Below are positions 6,996 to 14,630 of a stretch of DNA of 53,808 nt, piece after piece. The notes under the pieces are model-generated. The model saw only the letters and a program-made list of their open reading frames with translations. It had not been told where the DNA came from and searched no databases. The translations under genes and the position numbers were made by a program. Positions within the stretch are counted from its first letter, which is position 1. The number at the start of each line of letters is the position of its first letter. Source of the stretch: Sulfurirhabdus sp043759595. GTDB taxonomy: Bacteria > Pseudomonadota > Gammaproteobacteria > Burkholderiales > SMCO01. The stretch lies in assembly GCA_043759595.1 (NCBI GenBank), contig JAYVLG010000198.1, forward strand, positions 1-53,808, in the 5' to 3' direction.

Positions 6996-9254
6996 ATGAT
7001 TGCACAAGAACTTGAAGTTAGTTTGCACATGGCGTTTATGGAAGCTCGTCAACGCCGCCACGAATTTATTACTGTTGAACATCTGCTATTGGCCATGCTG
7101 GACAACCCTTCAGCTGCTGAGGTGTTACGCGCATGTGCAGCAAACCTGGATGATATGCGCAAATCTCTGACAGACTTTGTCACTGAGCACACGCCTACTG
7201 TTGCTGGCACAGATGAAGTAGACACGCAACCGACCCTTGGTTTTCAGCGTGTTATCCAGCGCGCCATATTGCACGTGCAGTCCTCCGGCAAAAAAGAGGT
7301 GACTGGCGCAAATGTGCTGGTAGCCATTTTTGGTGAAAAAGACTCCCACGCAGTTTACTTCCTGCAACAGCAAGGCATTGCGCGACTGGATGTCGTGAAC
7401 TTTATTTCTCATGGTGTCAGCAAAGTTCCCCAAGGCCCGACAGCACGCCCCGATTCAGAGCAGGAAGTAGAGCAGGAGGCACCACCCGCCACCGCGCTTG
7501 AAAACTACACCATGAACCTCAATACCCAGGCGCTGGCGGGGAAAATTGACCCGTTGATTGGTCGCGCTCATGAGTTGGAACGTGTCGTACAGACACTCTG
7601 TCGCCGCCGCAAAAATAATCCGTTGCTTGTGGGTGAGGCAGGTGTTGGTAAAACAGCCATTGCCGAAGGACTGGCAAGACGTATTGTTGAAGATGATGTG
7701 CCTGAAATATTAAAAGGTAGTGTTGTATACGCTTTGGATATGGGCGCCCTGCTTGCAGGCACAAAGTACCGTGGCGATTTTGAGCAACGCCTGAAAGCGG
7801 TTTTGAAACAGCTATACGACAACCCCAATGCAATTTTGTTTATTGATGAAATTCACACATTGATTGGTGCTGGTGCGGCCTCTGGCGGAACGCTGGATGC
7901 GTCCAATTTGCTTAAGCCGGCGCTTTCATCCGGCCTGCTCAAATGCATTGGTGCAACCACCTATCAGGAATACAGAGGCATTTTCGAAAAAGATCATGCG
8001 TTGTCACGTCGCTTCCAGAAAATTGATGTACCAGAACCTAGCATTCAGGAAACCATTGCGATTCTTCGCGGCCTTAAATCACGCTTTGAAGCCCATCACA
8101 ATGTAAAATATACGGCTTCTGCGCTCACTACCGCTGCGGAACTGTCTGCCCGCTACATCAATGATCGCCATCTGCCAGATAAAGCGATCGACGTAATCGA
8201 CGAAGCGGGTGCGGCACAACGCATTCTGCCAAAATCCAAACAACGTAAAATCATTTCAAAGCACGAAATTGAAGAGATCGTCGCAAAAATTGCGCGCATC
8301 CCACCCAAAAATGTTTCCAGCGATGACCGTGATGCGCTGAAAAATCTGGACCGCGATCTTAAAGCTGTCGTTTTTGGCCAGGATAAATCCATAGATGCAC
8401 TCTCATCTGCCATCAAAATGTCCCGTAGCGGGTTGGGTAATCCACAAAAACCGATCGGCTCATTCCTCTTCTCCGGCCCAACCGGTGTAGGTAAAACCGA
8501 AGTAGCCAGACAACTTGCCTATGCACTCGGAATCGAGCTGATTCGTTTTGACATGTCCGAGTATATGGAACGCCATGCTGTTTCCCGCATGATTGGCGCC
8601 CCACCTGGCTATGTTGGATTTGATCAGGGCGGACTTCTCACCGAAGCCATCACCAAGCATCCCTATGCCGTGCTGTTACTCGATGAAATAGAGAAAGCGC
8701 ATCCGGATATCTACAATGTGCTTTTACAAGTAATGGATCATGGCACGTTGACTGATAATAATGGCCGAAAAGCGGATTTTCGCAATGTGATTATTATCAT
8801 GACGACTAATGCTGGTGCGGAGTCCTTAAACAAGGCAGGTATCGGCTTCACTGAGGTGAAAAAAGCCGGTGATGAGCTCGCCGATATCAAGCGCATGTTC
8901 ACCCCTGAGTTCCGTAATCGACTCGACGCTATCATCTCTTTCGCCTCGCTGGATAGTGATGTAATTCTACAAGTAGTGGATAAATTCCTCATGCAGCTGG
9001 AAGAACAATTACATGAGAAAAAAGTGGAAGTCACATTTACGGATGCGCTCAAAGCCTATTTGGGCAAAAACGGTTTTGATCCATTGATGGGTGCGCGCCC
9101 TATGGCACGTTTGATTCAAGATACCATTAGACGCGCTCTGGCCGATGAACTGCTGTTTGGTCGTTTATCCAACGGTGGGAACGTTACTGTCGATATGGGT
9201 GATGATGATAAAGTAAAACTCATCTTCGACGAAGAAACCGAAGAAATAGCCTGA
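6996..9254 (+). CDS. clpA: ATP-dependent Clp protease ATP-binding subunit ClpA
   Basis: A 752-residue AAA+ unfoldase that feeds substrates to ClpP. The N-domain spans about 1-145. AAA-1 carries Walker A GEAGVGKTA and Walker B LFIDEIHT. AAA-2 carries GPTGVGKTE and LLLDEIEKAHPD. The ClpP-docking loop region around GIGFTE lies in the C-terminal third, and a small AAA C-domain (GARPMARLIQDTIRRALAD) ends the protein. The length equals the family norm. The unit starts at the clpS promoter and ends at the hairpin at 9263-9302. ClpP is not encoded in the window. Confidence 0.97.
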   Translation: MIAQELEVSLHMAFMEARQRRHEFITVEHLLLAMLDNPSAAEVLRACAANLDDMRKSLTDFVTEHTPTVAGTDEVDTQPTLGFQRVIQRAILHVQSSGKKEVTGANVLVAIFGEKDSHAVYFLQQQGIARLDVVNFISHGVSKVPQGPTARPDSEQEVEQEAPPATALENYTMNLNTQALAGKIDPLIGRAHELERVVQTLCRRRKNNPLLVGEAGVGKTAIAEGLARRIVEDDVPEILKGSVVYALDMGALLAGTKYRGDFEQRLKAVLKQLYDNPNAILFIDEIHTLIGAGAASGGTLDASNLLKPALSSGLLKCIGATTYQEYRGIFEKDHALSRRFQKIDVPEPSIQETIAILRGLKSRFEAHHNVKYTASALTTAAELSARYINDRHLPDKAIDVIDEAGAAQRILPKSKQRKIISKHEIEEIVAKIARIPPKNVSSDDRDALKNLDRDLKAVVFGQDKSIDALSSAIKMSRSGLGNPQKPIGSFLFSGPTGVGKTEVARQLAYALGIELIRFDMSEYMERHAVSRMIGAPPGYVGFDQGGLLTEAITKHPYAVLLLDEIEKAHPDIYNVLLQVMDHGTLTDNNGRKADFRNVIIIMTTNAGAESLNKAGIGFTEVKKAGDELADIKRMFTPEFRNRLDAIISFASLDSDVILQVVDKFLMQLEEQLHEKKVEVTFTDALKAYLGKNGFDPLMGARPMARLIQDTIRRALADELLFGRLSNGGNVTVDMGDDDKVKLIFDEETEEIA

Positions 9255-9262
9255 TCAGGCAT

Positions 9263-9302
9263 TGTCTGGCAGTACGTCAAAAAAACGGCTGCCAGGCATT
9301 TT
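9263..9302 (+). terminator. Intrinsic terminator of clpSA
   Basis: Ten-bp stem TGTCTGGCAG (9263-9272) pairs with CTGCCAGGCA (9289-9298), with one G-T pair, and is followed by TTTT. It begins 9 bases after the clpA stop. The convergent DUF2892 gene ends at 9303, so it may serve both directions. Confidence 0.8.
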
Positions 9303-9503
9303 CTAATTTTTACGAGCAGGACAGGAGTTTATTCCTAAAATCACGTAAAGAGGACACCAACCTATCAAGGCGGTTACAAGAGGAATAATCCCAATCAAAC
9401 CAAACCAGCGCTGGTTTCCTTCCAGAATAAAAATCAGACTCAGCAAACCAAGACCGACAATAATTCTGAGTACTTTATCCAGACTTCCGACATTCACTTT
9501 CAT
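9303..9503 (-). CDS. DUF2892-family small inner-membrane protein
   Basis: A 66-residue protein starting MKVNVGSLDKVLRIIVG. Two hydrophobic helices (about 9-27 and 34-57) and the family signature WCPLYVILGINSC are visible. These YgaP-type membrane domains often accompany rhodanese or sulfur genes; the two cysteines near the C-terminus may be functional. The ATG at 9503 is chosen over a more upstream start because AAGGAG lies 8 bases before it. It sits 47 bp downstream of the sulfane-sulfur regulator gene on the same strand, which suggests a link to the sulfide locus (inference). Confidence 0.8.
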   Translation of the reverse strand: MKVNVGSLDKVLRIIVGLGLLSLIFILEGNQRWFGLIGIIPLVTALIGWCPLYVILGINSCPARKN

Positions 9504-9550
9504 ACAACCACTCCTTTTTGAATTAATTAACCGATTACACACTTTTATAT

Positions 9551-10897
9551 TCAGCTTAGCTGGTACAAATTCAATTTTCTATAGAGCGTCCGCTCACTGA
9601 TTCCTAAAATATCTGCCACGGTTCGCCTGCGACCATTATGCTGCACCAGCAAATCTGCAATATATTGCGCCTCAAGTTGCGTCATGGAAGGCGAAGCTTC
9701 ACTTGCCTTGGAGTAAGAAAGCACGTCTGTCTGACGTTGATCCTTATGCACAATATTAAACTCTTTAAGCAAAATTTGCTCTGCGCCAATAATACCGTTC
9801 GCACTTAGCGCTGCGGCCTTCAACAAGATGTTTCTCAGCTCGCGTATATTCCCCGGGTAACTATATGCCTGGAGAAGTGTTATCGCTTCAGCAGTCAGCC
9901 TATAACGCATACCCGCACCCACAATTCGGGAGAGTAGTGTGTCAGCCAAGGCAGGAATGTCAGACTTGCGCTCGCGTAATGACGGTAAATGAATATCGAT
10001 CCCTGAAATCCGGTAATAAAGATCCAGCCGGAAGCGCCCCATATCCACCATTTCAAGTAAATTACGGTTGGTGGCCGATACAATCCTCACATCTGCCTTG
10101 AGCGACTCTCTCCCACCTACACGCCTGAATTCGCCAGTTTCCAGCACTCTCAGCAGCTTTGCCTGCATTGTCAGGGGTACCTCCCCGATTTCATCAAGAA
10201 ACAGCGTTCCCCTGTCTGCCAATTCAAACAACCCTTGCTTGCGACCTATACAACCGGTAAACGCACCACGTTCATGACCAAACAATTCACTCTCAAACAA
10301 AGATTCCGTAATAGCGGCGCAATCAACGGCCAGAAAAGCCCTGCCATTTCGCGAAGAACGTTTGTGTACGTACTGCGCAGCAAGTTCTTTCCCTACTCCG
10401 CTCTCCCCGAACAGCAATACAGATGCTTCTGACTCAGCTGCACTCGTCAGATTATCTACACAGTTCAGAAAAGCAGGAGAGCGACCAATCATGCGCATTT
10501 CTTCGCAATCCACCGCCTCCGAACAATCCAGCGGAAAAACGGTTTCACCCAGATATAAAGTTCCGTCAGCACTCCTGACCGGGTAACCCTTAAGCCTCAC
10601 GCGTTCTGGGCGGTTCATCTGGTCAAAATGGACGTGAACAGCCTGACAGGGCTGACCAGTAGCAAATACTTGCTGATGTGGACAATGCTCACCATTTTTA
10701 TGGCAAGGCACATCCGAATGATGGGAGACTTCATGACAAAATCGGCCAACTGACTCCTCAGGCGTCAGACCATAAGCCATACTATAAGCCTGGTTAGCCG
10801 CAACAATTTGATAATCCGCATCAATCAGCACAAAAGGATGCTCTTGCACGTCAATCAGCGACTGCAATTCAATCGTAATTTTTTTCCCGTCAGTCAT
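9551..10897 (-). CDS. fisR: Sigma-54-dependent sulfane-sulfur-sensing activator (FisR type)
   Basis: A 448-residue enhancer-binding protein. An N-terminal PAS-like domain (about 10-125) bears the cluster Cys54, Cys65, Cys72 and Cys84 in FCHEVSHHSDVPCHKNGE and the following CPHQ. The AAA+ domain has Walker A GESGVGKE (164-171), the sigma-54 contact loop GAFTG (211-215) and LFLDEIGE (232-239). A Fis-type helix-turn-helix (TVADILGISERTLYRKL) ends the protein. In the known regulator FisR of Cupriavidus, three PAS cysteines with the same 11/7 spacing sense reactive sulfane sulfur and switch on ATPase and sqr transcription. Here the gene faces a -24/-12 promoter driving an sqr gene, so the same role is strongly inferred. 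Autoregulation is possible through the motif at 10911. Confidence 0.88.
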   Translation of the reverse strand: MTDGKKITIELQSLIDVQEHPFVLIDADYQIVAANQAYSMAYGLTPEESVGRFCHEVSHHSDVPCHKNGEHCPHQQVFATGQPCQAVHVHFDQMNRPERVRLKGYPVRSADGTLYLGETVFPLDCSEAVDCEEMRMIGRSPAFLNCVDNLTSAAESEASVLLFGESGVGKELAAQYVHKRSSRNGRAFLAVDCAAITESLFESELFGHERGAFTGCIGRKQGLFELADRGTLFLDEIGEVPLTMQAKLLRVLETGEFRRVGGRESLKADVRIVSATNRNLLEMVDMGRFRLDLYYRISGIDIHLPSLRERKSDIPALADTLLSRIVGAGMRYRLTAEAITLLQAYSYPGNIRELRNILLKAAALSANGIIGAEQILLKEFNIVHKDQRQTDVLSYSKASEASPSMTQLEAQYIADLLVQHNGRRRTVADILGISERTLYRKLNLYQLS

Positions 10898-10910
10898 TTA
10901 GCAACCTGTC

Positions 10911-10924
10911 AATTTGTCATGTCA
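10911..10924 (+). promoter_or_regulatory. Candidate FisR-type activator site, copy 1
   Basis: The 14-mer AATTTGTCATGTCA recurs with one change at 11054. It lies 13 bp upstream of the regulator's start codon, inside the partial dyad TTGTCATGTCACAA, so it may serve autoregulation. The assignment rests only on repetition and position. Confidence 0.45.
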
Positions 10925-11053
10925 CAAGTAAAAATAAACTATAAAAACCACCTAAAGAAAGTTTAAAAATTAATATTTATCATTATTTTTCAATTAGTTG
11001 AAAAATAATCTCCTCATCAAAAATGCCTCTTTTCAAACTAACAAGAAAATGCC

Positions 11054-11067
11054 AATTCGTCATGTCA
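11054..11067 (+). promoter_or_regulatory. Candidate FisR-type activator site, copy 2
   Basis: The 14-mer AATTCGTCATGTCA matches copy 1 at 13 of 14 positions. It is flanked by the inverted pair ATGCCA (11049-11054) and TGGCAT (11071-11076). It lies about 110 bp upstream of the predicted sigma-54 start site, a normal enhancer distance. Confidence 0.5.
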
Positions 11068-11130
11068 TCATGGCATAAAAAGACTTAAAACTCTAGTTAA
11101 ATCAAGTAGAAATTTTACTAATTTACGTAT

Positions 11131-11143
11131 AATCAATCAATTA
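11131..11143 (+). promoter_or_regulatory. Candidate IHF site
   Basis: AATCAATCAATTA fits the IHF core consensus WATCAANNNNTTR. It lies between the putative enhancer and the -24 element, where IHF bending would bring the activator to sigma-54 RNA polymerase. Short consensus matches are common in AT-rich DNA, so this is only moderate evidence. Confidence 0.4.
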
Positions 11144-11150
11144 CACTTAA

Positions 11151-11166
11151 TGGCAAGATTATTGCT
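11151..11166 (+). promoter_or_regulatory. Sigma-54 (-24/-12) promoter
   Basis: TGGCAAG-ATTA-TTGCT fits the TGGCACG-N4-TTGCW consensus with one mismatch and exact GG-to-GC spacing. It lies 57 bp before the CZB-protein start and downstream of two repeated activator-like sites. The divergent neighbour encodes a sigma-54 activator. Transcription should start near 11177. Confidence 0.85.
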
Positions 11167-11222
11167 TATACATGTTTAAAGGTATTTTGTTACCCATCCA
11201 ACGAACAAAAAAAGGGGGCATT

Positions 11223-11579
11223 ATGGATTTAATGGAAGCAATCAAGGCACATGTGGCCTGGAAGGTTCGTCTGGAAAAATATGTGAGCGGTGACAGATCA
11301 GAAAACCTTAATCCAACTATTATCTGCCAGGATAACCAGTGCATGCTGGGCAAGTGGATATATGGTGAAGGAAAAACATACGAGGATCTGCCCAATTTTT
11401 CAGAAATGAAAAATAACCACGCAGCATTTCACCAATGCGCTGCCGATATCGTACAAAAATGTGACGAAGGAAATATTCCTGAGGCTGAAGTTCTGCTTCA
11501 GAAAGACTATAACCGCATTTCACAACGCGTAAAAAATTCATTGGCCAAACTGGGCATGTACTTAATTCAAGAAAAATAG
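11223..11579 (+). CDS. Stand-alone CZB (zinc-binding) domain protein
   Basis: A 118-residue all-helical cytoplasmic protein consisting of one chemoreceptor-zinc-binding (CZB) domain. The zinc ligands of the family are recognisable as His10 (AIKAHVAWK), Cys40 in QCMLGKWIYGEG, and His66 and His70 in NNHAAFHQ. Cys35 is an extra thiol. In chemoreceptors and diguanylate cyclases, CZB domains sense zinc or oxidants through the Cys-Zn centre. This one has no fused output domain. ATG 11223 is preferred over a start 17 codons upstream because AGGGGGC precedes it and the sigma-54 start site falls near 11177. It is the first gene of the sigma-54 unit, 65 bp before sqr. A sulfane-sulfur or zinc sensor or chaperone role in sulfide oxidation is speculation. 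Confidence 0.82.
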   Translation: MDLMEAIKAHVAWKVRLEKYVSGDRSENLNPTIICQDNQCMLGKWIYGEGKTYEDLPNFSEMKNNHAAFHQCAADIVQKCDEGNIPEAEVLLQKDYNRISQRVKNSLAKLGMYLIQEK

Positions 11580-11644
11580 GCATTTATAAAAGCTATATTT
11601 ATTTTAACCAGTTCAATCCTTTCAACTACAAGAGGAACTACTAA

Positions 11645-12916
11645 ATGGCACATATCGTCATTATGGGCGCAGGCATCGGTGGCATGCCCATGGCTTATGA
11701 AATGAAAGAACAGCTTCGTACCGAAGACACTGTCACCGTCATTTCGGATAACCCGAATTTTCATTTTGTCCCTTCCAATCCATGGGTGGGCGTAAATTGG
11801 CGAACAAGAGAGGATATTGAATTCCCAATCGCCCCCTACTACAACAAAAAAAATATTAAATTTGTACCTATGGCAGCAAAACGTGTACACCCCGAAAACA
11901 ATCAGGTCGAGCTGGCAACGGGAGAAAAAATAAGCTACGACTTCCTTATCATTGCTACCGGCCCAAAATTGGCATTTGATGAAGTTGAAGGTCTCGGCCC
12001 GGATGGCAACACCCAATCCATTTGCCATGTAAATCATGCTGTAAAAGCAGGGGCAGCATGGAATGAGTTTATTAAAACACCAGGTCCCATCGTGGTCGGC
12101 GCAGTACAAGGCGCCTCTTGTTACGGACCCGCTTACGAATTTGCCTTCATCATGGATACCGATTTACGCAGGCGCAAGATCCGCGACAAAGCCCCGATGA
12201 CCTTCATTACAGCTGAACCCTATATTGGTCACTTGGGACTGGGTGGAGTTGGCGATTCAAAAGGCTTACTTGAAGCCGCCATGCGCGATAGGCACATTAA
12301 ATGGATTACCAATGCCAAGACAACCAAAATCGAAGCCGGAAAAATGTTCGTGACGGAATTCGATGATATCGGAAATGAAAAGAAACAACACGAAATCCCC
12401 TTTAACTATGGCATGATGCTCCCCGCTTTCAAGGGCATCGATGCGGTATTCGGGATTGATGGCCTCACCAATCCGCGTGGATTCATCCTGATTGATCCCT
12501 ACCAACGCAATCCGAAATACCAAAACATCTACGCAGTAGGCGTATGCGTCGCGATCCCTCCAGTAGAAGTGACTATAGTACCGACCGGCGCACCCAAAAC
12601 CGGTTACATGATTGAAACCATGGTGCACGCCACGGCACTAAATATCAGGTCAGTGCTAGATTGCAAAGAACCAGAGCAAAAAGCCACATGGAATGCGATC
12701 TGCCTTGCTGATTTTGGCGATACAGGGGCAGCATTCGTGGCATTACCGCAAATCCCGCCGCGCAATGTCAATTGGTTCAAAGAGGGGAAATGGGTTCATC
12801 TGGCAAAGATTGCATTTGAAAAATATTTCATTCGAAAAATGAAAAAAGGCACCACAGAACCCTTGTATGAAAAATACGTATTAAGCGCACTGGGTATTAA
12901 AAAATTGAAAGATTAG
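11645..12916 (+). CDS. sqr: Sulfide:quinone oxidoreductase
   Basis: A 423-residue FAD enzyme that oxidises sulfide to polysulfide/sulfane sulfur and reduces quinone at the cytoplasmic-membrane surface. The N-terminal dinucleotide fold IVIMGAGIGG (4-13), second FAD motif LIIATGPKL (101-109) and quinone-site region VPTGAPKTGYMIE (312-324) are present. All three redox cysteines are found at 127, 159 (VQGASCYGPAYEF) and 353 (WNAICLADFGD). Layout and C-terminus (KWVHLAKIAFEKYFIRKMKKG) closely resemble Acidithiobacillus-type SQR. Co-transcription with the CZB gene from a FisR-type promoter matches sulfide-inducible detoxification or energy loci. No persulfide dioxygenase or rhodanese gene is adjacent. 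The unit ends at a strong hairpin. Confidence 0.94.
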   Translation: MAHIVIMGAGIGGMPMAYEMKEQLRTEDTVTVISDNPNFHFVPSNPWVGVNWRTREDIEFPIAPYYNKKNIKFVPMAAKRVHPENNQVELATGEKISYDFLIIATGPKLAFDEVEGLGPDGNTQSICHVNHAVKAGAAWNEFIKTPGPIVVGAVQGASCYGPAYEFAFIMDTDLRRRKIRDKAPMTFITAEPYIGHLGLGGVGDSKGLLEAAMRDRHIKWITNAKTTKIEAGKMFVTEFDDIGNEKKQHEIPFNYGMMLPAFKGIDAVFGIDGLTNPRGFILIDPYQRNPKYQNIYAVGVCVAIPPVEVTIVPTGAPKTGYMIETMVHATALNIRSVLDCKEPEQKATWNAICLADFGDTGAAFVALPQIPPRNVNWFKEGKWVHLAKIAFEKYFIRKMKKGTTEPLYEKYVLSALGIKKLKD

Positions 12917-12930
12917 CTATCTCCCCTTTG

Positions 12931-12961
12931 GCCAGGCAAATCTCAGCCTGGCATTTTTTTT
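12931..12961 (+). terminator. Intrinsic terminator after sqr
   Basis: GCCAGGC (12931-12937) pairs with GCCTGGC (12946-12952) and is followed by eight T residues within ten bases. It starts 14 bases past the sqr stop and is a textbook Rho-independent terminator. Confidence 0.92.
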
Positions 12962-13128
12962 ATTTATTTCATGATATTAACCAAAAACAACCCATATTTT
13001 TAATTTACGATAAAAATAATTTACAAATTAATGTCAACCGCACATAACAATCGCGCGTTATTCGAACCGACACGACAAAATTGTGTCTGGATGTTTGAGA
13101 CAATTCAATTTTTATTTAAGGAATTAAA

Positions 13129-13371
13129 ATGAGCAAATTACTATCCGCTTTGATCGCTGCAGCTTTTGCTGCTGTTACTTTCTCCGCTGTTGCTGCTGAT
13201 GCTATGGCTCCTGCTGCTGAACCAGCTGCTGCTTCTGCTGACGCTGCTGCTCCTGCTGCCAAGCCAGCCAAGAAAGCTAAAAAACACAAGAAAGCTAAAA
13301 AACACGCTAAGAAAGCAGCCGCTCCTACTGCCGATGCTCCAGCTGCTGAAGCTGCACCTGCTGCCAAGTAA
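13129..13371 (+). CDS. Small exported Ala/Lys-rich protein
   Basis: An 80-residue low-complexity protein. Residues 1-23 form a Sec signal peptide (MSKLLSALIAAAFAAVTFSA, then VAA-D). The mature part is almost only Ala, Pro, Lys and His, with two tandem AKKHKKAKKH-type basic blocks at about 45-60 and Ala/Pro-rich flanks. The codon run is GCT/GCC-repetitive, so the opposite strand is also open but lacks a ribosome site. AAGGAATT precedes the ATG. A strong terminator follows. Similar histone-tail-like periplasmic proteins occur in several beta- and gammaproteobacteria without a firm function; polyanion binding or acid buffering is a guess. Confidence 0.75.
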   Translation: MSKLLSALIAAAFAAVTFSAVAADAMAPAAEPAAASADAAAPAAKPAKKAKKHKKAKKHAKKAAAPTADAPAAEAAPAAK

Positions 13372-13390
13372 TACTTGCTTTAGTTGCATA

Positions 13391-13419
13391 AAAAAGCAGG
13401 ACTTAGTCCTGCTTTTTTT
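13391..13419 (+). terminator. Intrinsic terminator after the Ala/Lys-rich gene
   Basis: AAAAAGCAGGAC (13391-13402) is mirrored by GTCCTGCTTTTT (13406-13417) around a TTA loop. It is a perfect stem with U tract, active in principle in both directions. Confidence 0.92.
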
Positions 13420-13509
13420 ATTCCCCCTGTTCCAGCATAATTTACCTGCATCTCCCAGTCAGCAGTACAATACCCTCTTTACGGCCCACATCTTAAATAA
13501 TTACCAATT

Positions 13510-14145
13510 ATGCATGAATGGAGCGACCTCTTTAAAACGACCATTGGCTTACTAGCCATAGTCAACCCGATTGGCGGTATTCCCATTTTTATTAGCGCCA
13601 CCCGTGGCTGGACAATTCAGGAACGCGCAAGAACGGCCAGAACAGTTTCCATCACAGTTTTCAGCGTTCTATTTGTTTCCCTTTTTCTGGGCGAACGCAT
13701 ACTGGATTTTTTCAGCATCAGCATATCTTCATTTCTGGTGGGTGGCGGTATTCTGATATTACTGTTAGCCATTTCAATGTTGCAAGCAAAAGACAGTCTG
13801 ATCAGGCAAACCCCTGAAGAAGCGGAAGAAGCTGCAGAAAGGCAGGCAGTCGGCGTGGTGCCTCTTGGGATACCATTGCTGGCAGGACCAGGCGCTATCA
13901 GTAGTGTCATTATTGCGGCACATCACGTTAAAAGTGGTTTTATTGGCCACACTAAATTAATTCTCCCCATTTTGTTAATCTCACTGGTAGTGTGGGGAAT
14001 TTTCCTGCTATCAGTGCGAATCACCAATAAATTCGGTACAACAGGCATAAATATTGTCACCCGTTTGATGGGACTGATACTGGCCGCGATGGCAGTTGAA
14101 TTTATTGCAAAAGGCCTGGGAGAACTTTTCCCAAAATTGATCTAG
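13510..14145 (+). CDS. MarC-family inner-membrane protein
   Basis: A 211-residue protein with about six transmembrane helices. The family motif LAIVNPIGGIPIFISAT occurs in helix 1 (15-31). The second internal repeat has VVPLGIPLLAGPGAISSVI (about 115-133), with the NP/GP pseudo-symmetric motifs of the MarC/UPF0056 family. A charged loop (RQTPEEAEEAAERQ) lies between repeats. Transport function is suspected for the family but substrates are unproven; the old multidrug-resistance link of MarC was not confirmed. It is followed after 34 bp by the Nudix gene. Confidence 0.9.
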   Translation: MHEWSDLFKTTIGLLAIVNPIGGIPIFISATRGWTIQERARTARTVSITVFSVLFVSLFLGERILDFFSISISSFLVGGGILILLLAISMLQAKDSLIRQTPEEAEEAAERQAVGVVPLGIPLLAGPGAISSVIIAAHHVKSGFIGHTKLILPILLISLVVWGIFLLSVRITNKFGTTGINIVTRLMGLILAAMAVEFIAKGLGELFPKLI

Positions 14146-14179
14146 CCTGTACAATGCGCTTTTTCACTAGAAAAGCATT

Positions 14180-14626
14180 ATGATCTGGAAGCCGAACGTC
14201 ACAGTTGCCGCCGTCATTGAGCATGAGGGCAAGTTTCTACTAGTAGAAGAGAACACGTCAGAAGGGGTTCAGTTCAACCAGCCAGCTGGCCATTTAGAAC
14301 CAAATGAATCCCTGTTAAATGCTGTAGCTCGAGAAACCCTTGAAGAGACAGCCTACCATTTCAAACCGGAATCCCTGTTAGGCATCTATCGCTGGACACA
14401 CCCACGCAAAGGGGTCACTTACCTTCGCTTTGCATTTATCGGCAGCGTTACCCAGCATGAAGCTGATAGAGTACTGGACAAGGGAATAATCCGCGCAGCC
14501 TGGCTGTCTCTGGATGAAATCCGGGGCATGGAAGCGCAATTTCGCAGCCCATTGGTGCTTAATTGCATTGAAGATTACTTAGCCGGAAAACGCTACCCGC
14601 TGGACATATTGACTCATTACGAATAA
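14180..14626 (+). CDS. nudJ: Nudix hydrolase (NudJ-like)
   Basis: A 148-residue pyrophosphohydrolase. The Nudix box is complete: GHLEPNESLLNAVARETLEETAY at about 37-59 gives GX5EX7REUXEEXGU except that the final Gly position is Ala. The preceding VEENTSEGVQFNQPAG and the C-terminal SPLVLNCIEDYLAG are as in E. coli NudJ, which removes phosphate from thiamine and other nucleoside di/triphosphates. In E. coli nudJ is also directly upstream of mnmA. Here one small exported-protein gene intervenes, and all three are closely packed (4-bp gap, then 8-bp overlap). Confidence 0.85.
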   Translation: MIWKPNVTVAAVIEHEGKFLLVEENTSEGVQFNQPAGHLEPNESLLNAVARETLEETAYHFKPESLLGIYRWTHPRKGVTYLRFAFIGSVTQHEADRVLDKGIIRAAWLSLDEIRGMEAQFRSPLVLNCIEDYLAGKRYPLDILTHYE

Positions 14627-14630
14627 TTTC

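Noticed and set aside
13116..13389. Two open frames antisense to the Ala/Lys-rich gene
   Set aside because: They arise from GCT/GCC and AAG repeats read in reverse, have no ribosome sites, and give Ala/Gly- or Ser-rich nonsense. The plus-strand frame has a signal peptide and a terminator.
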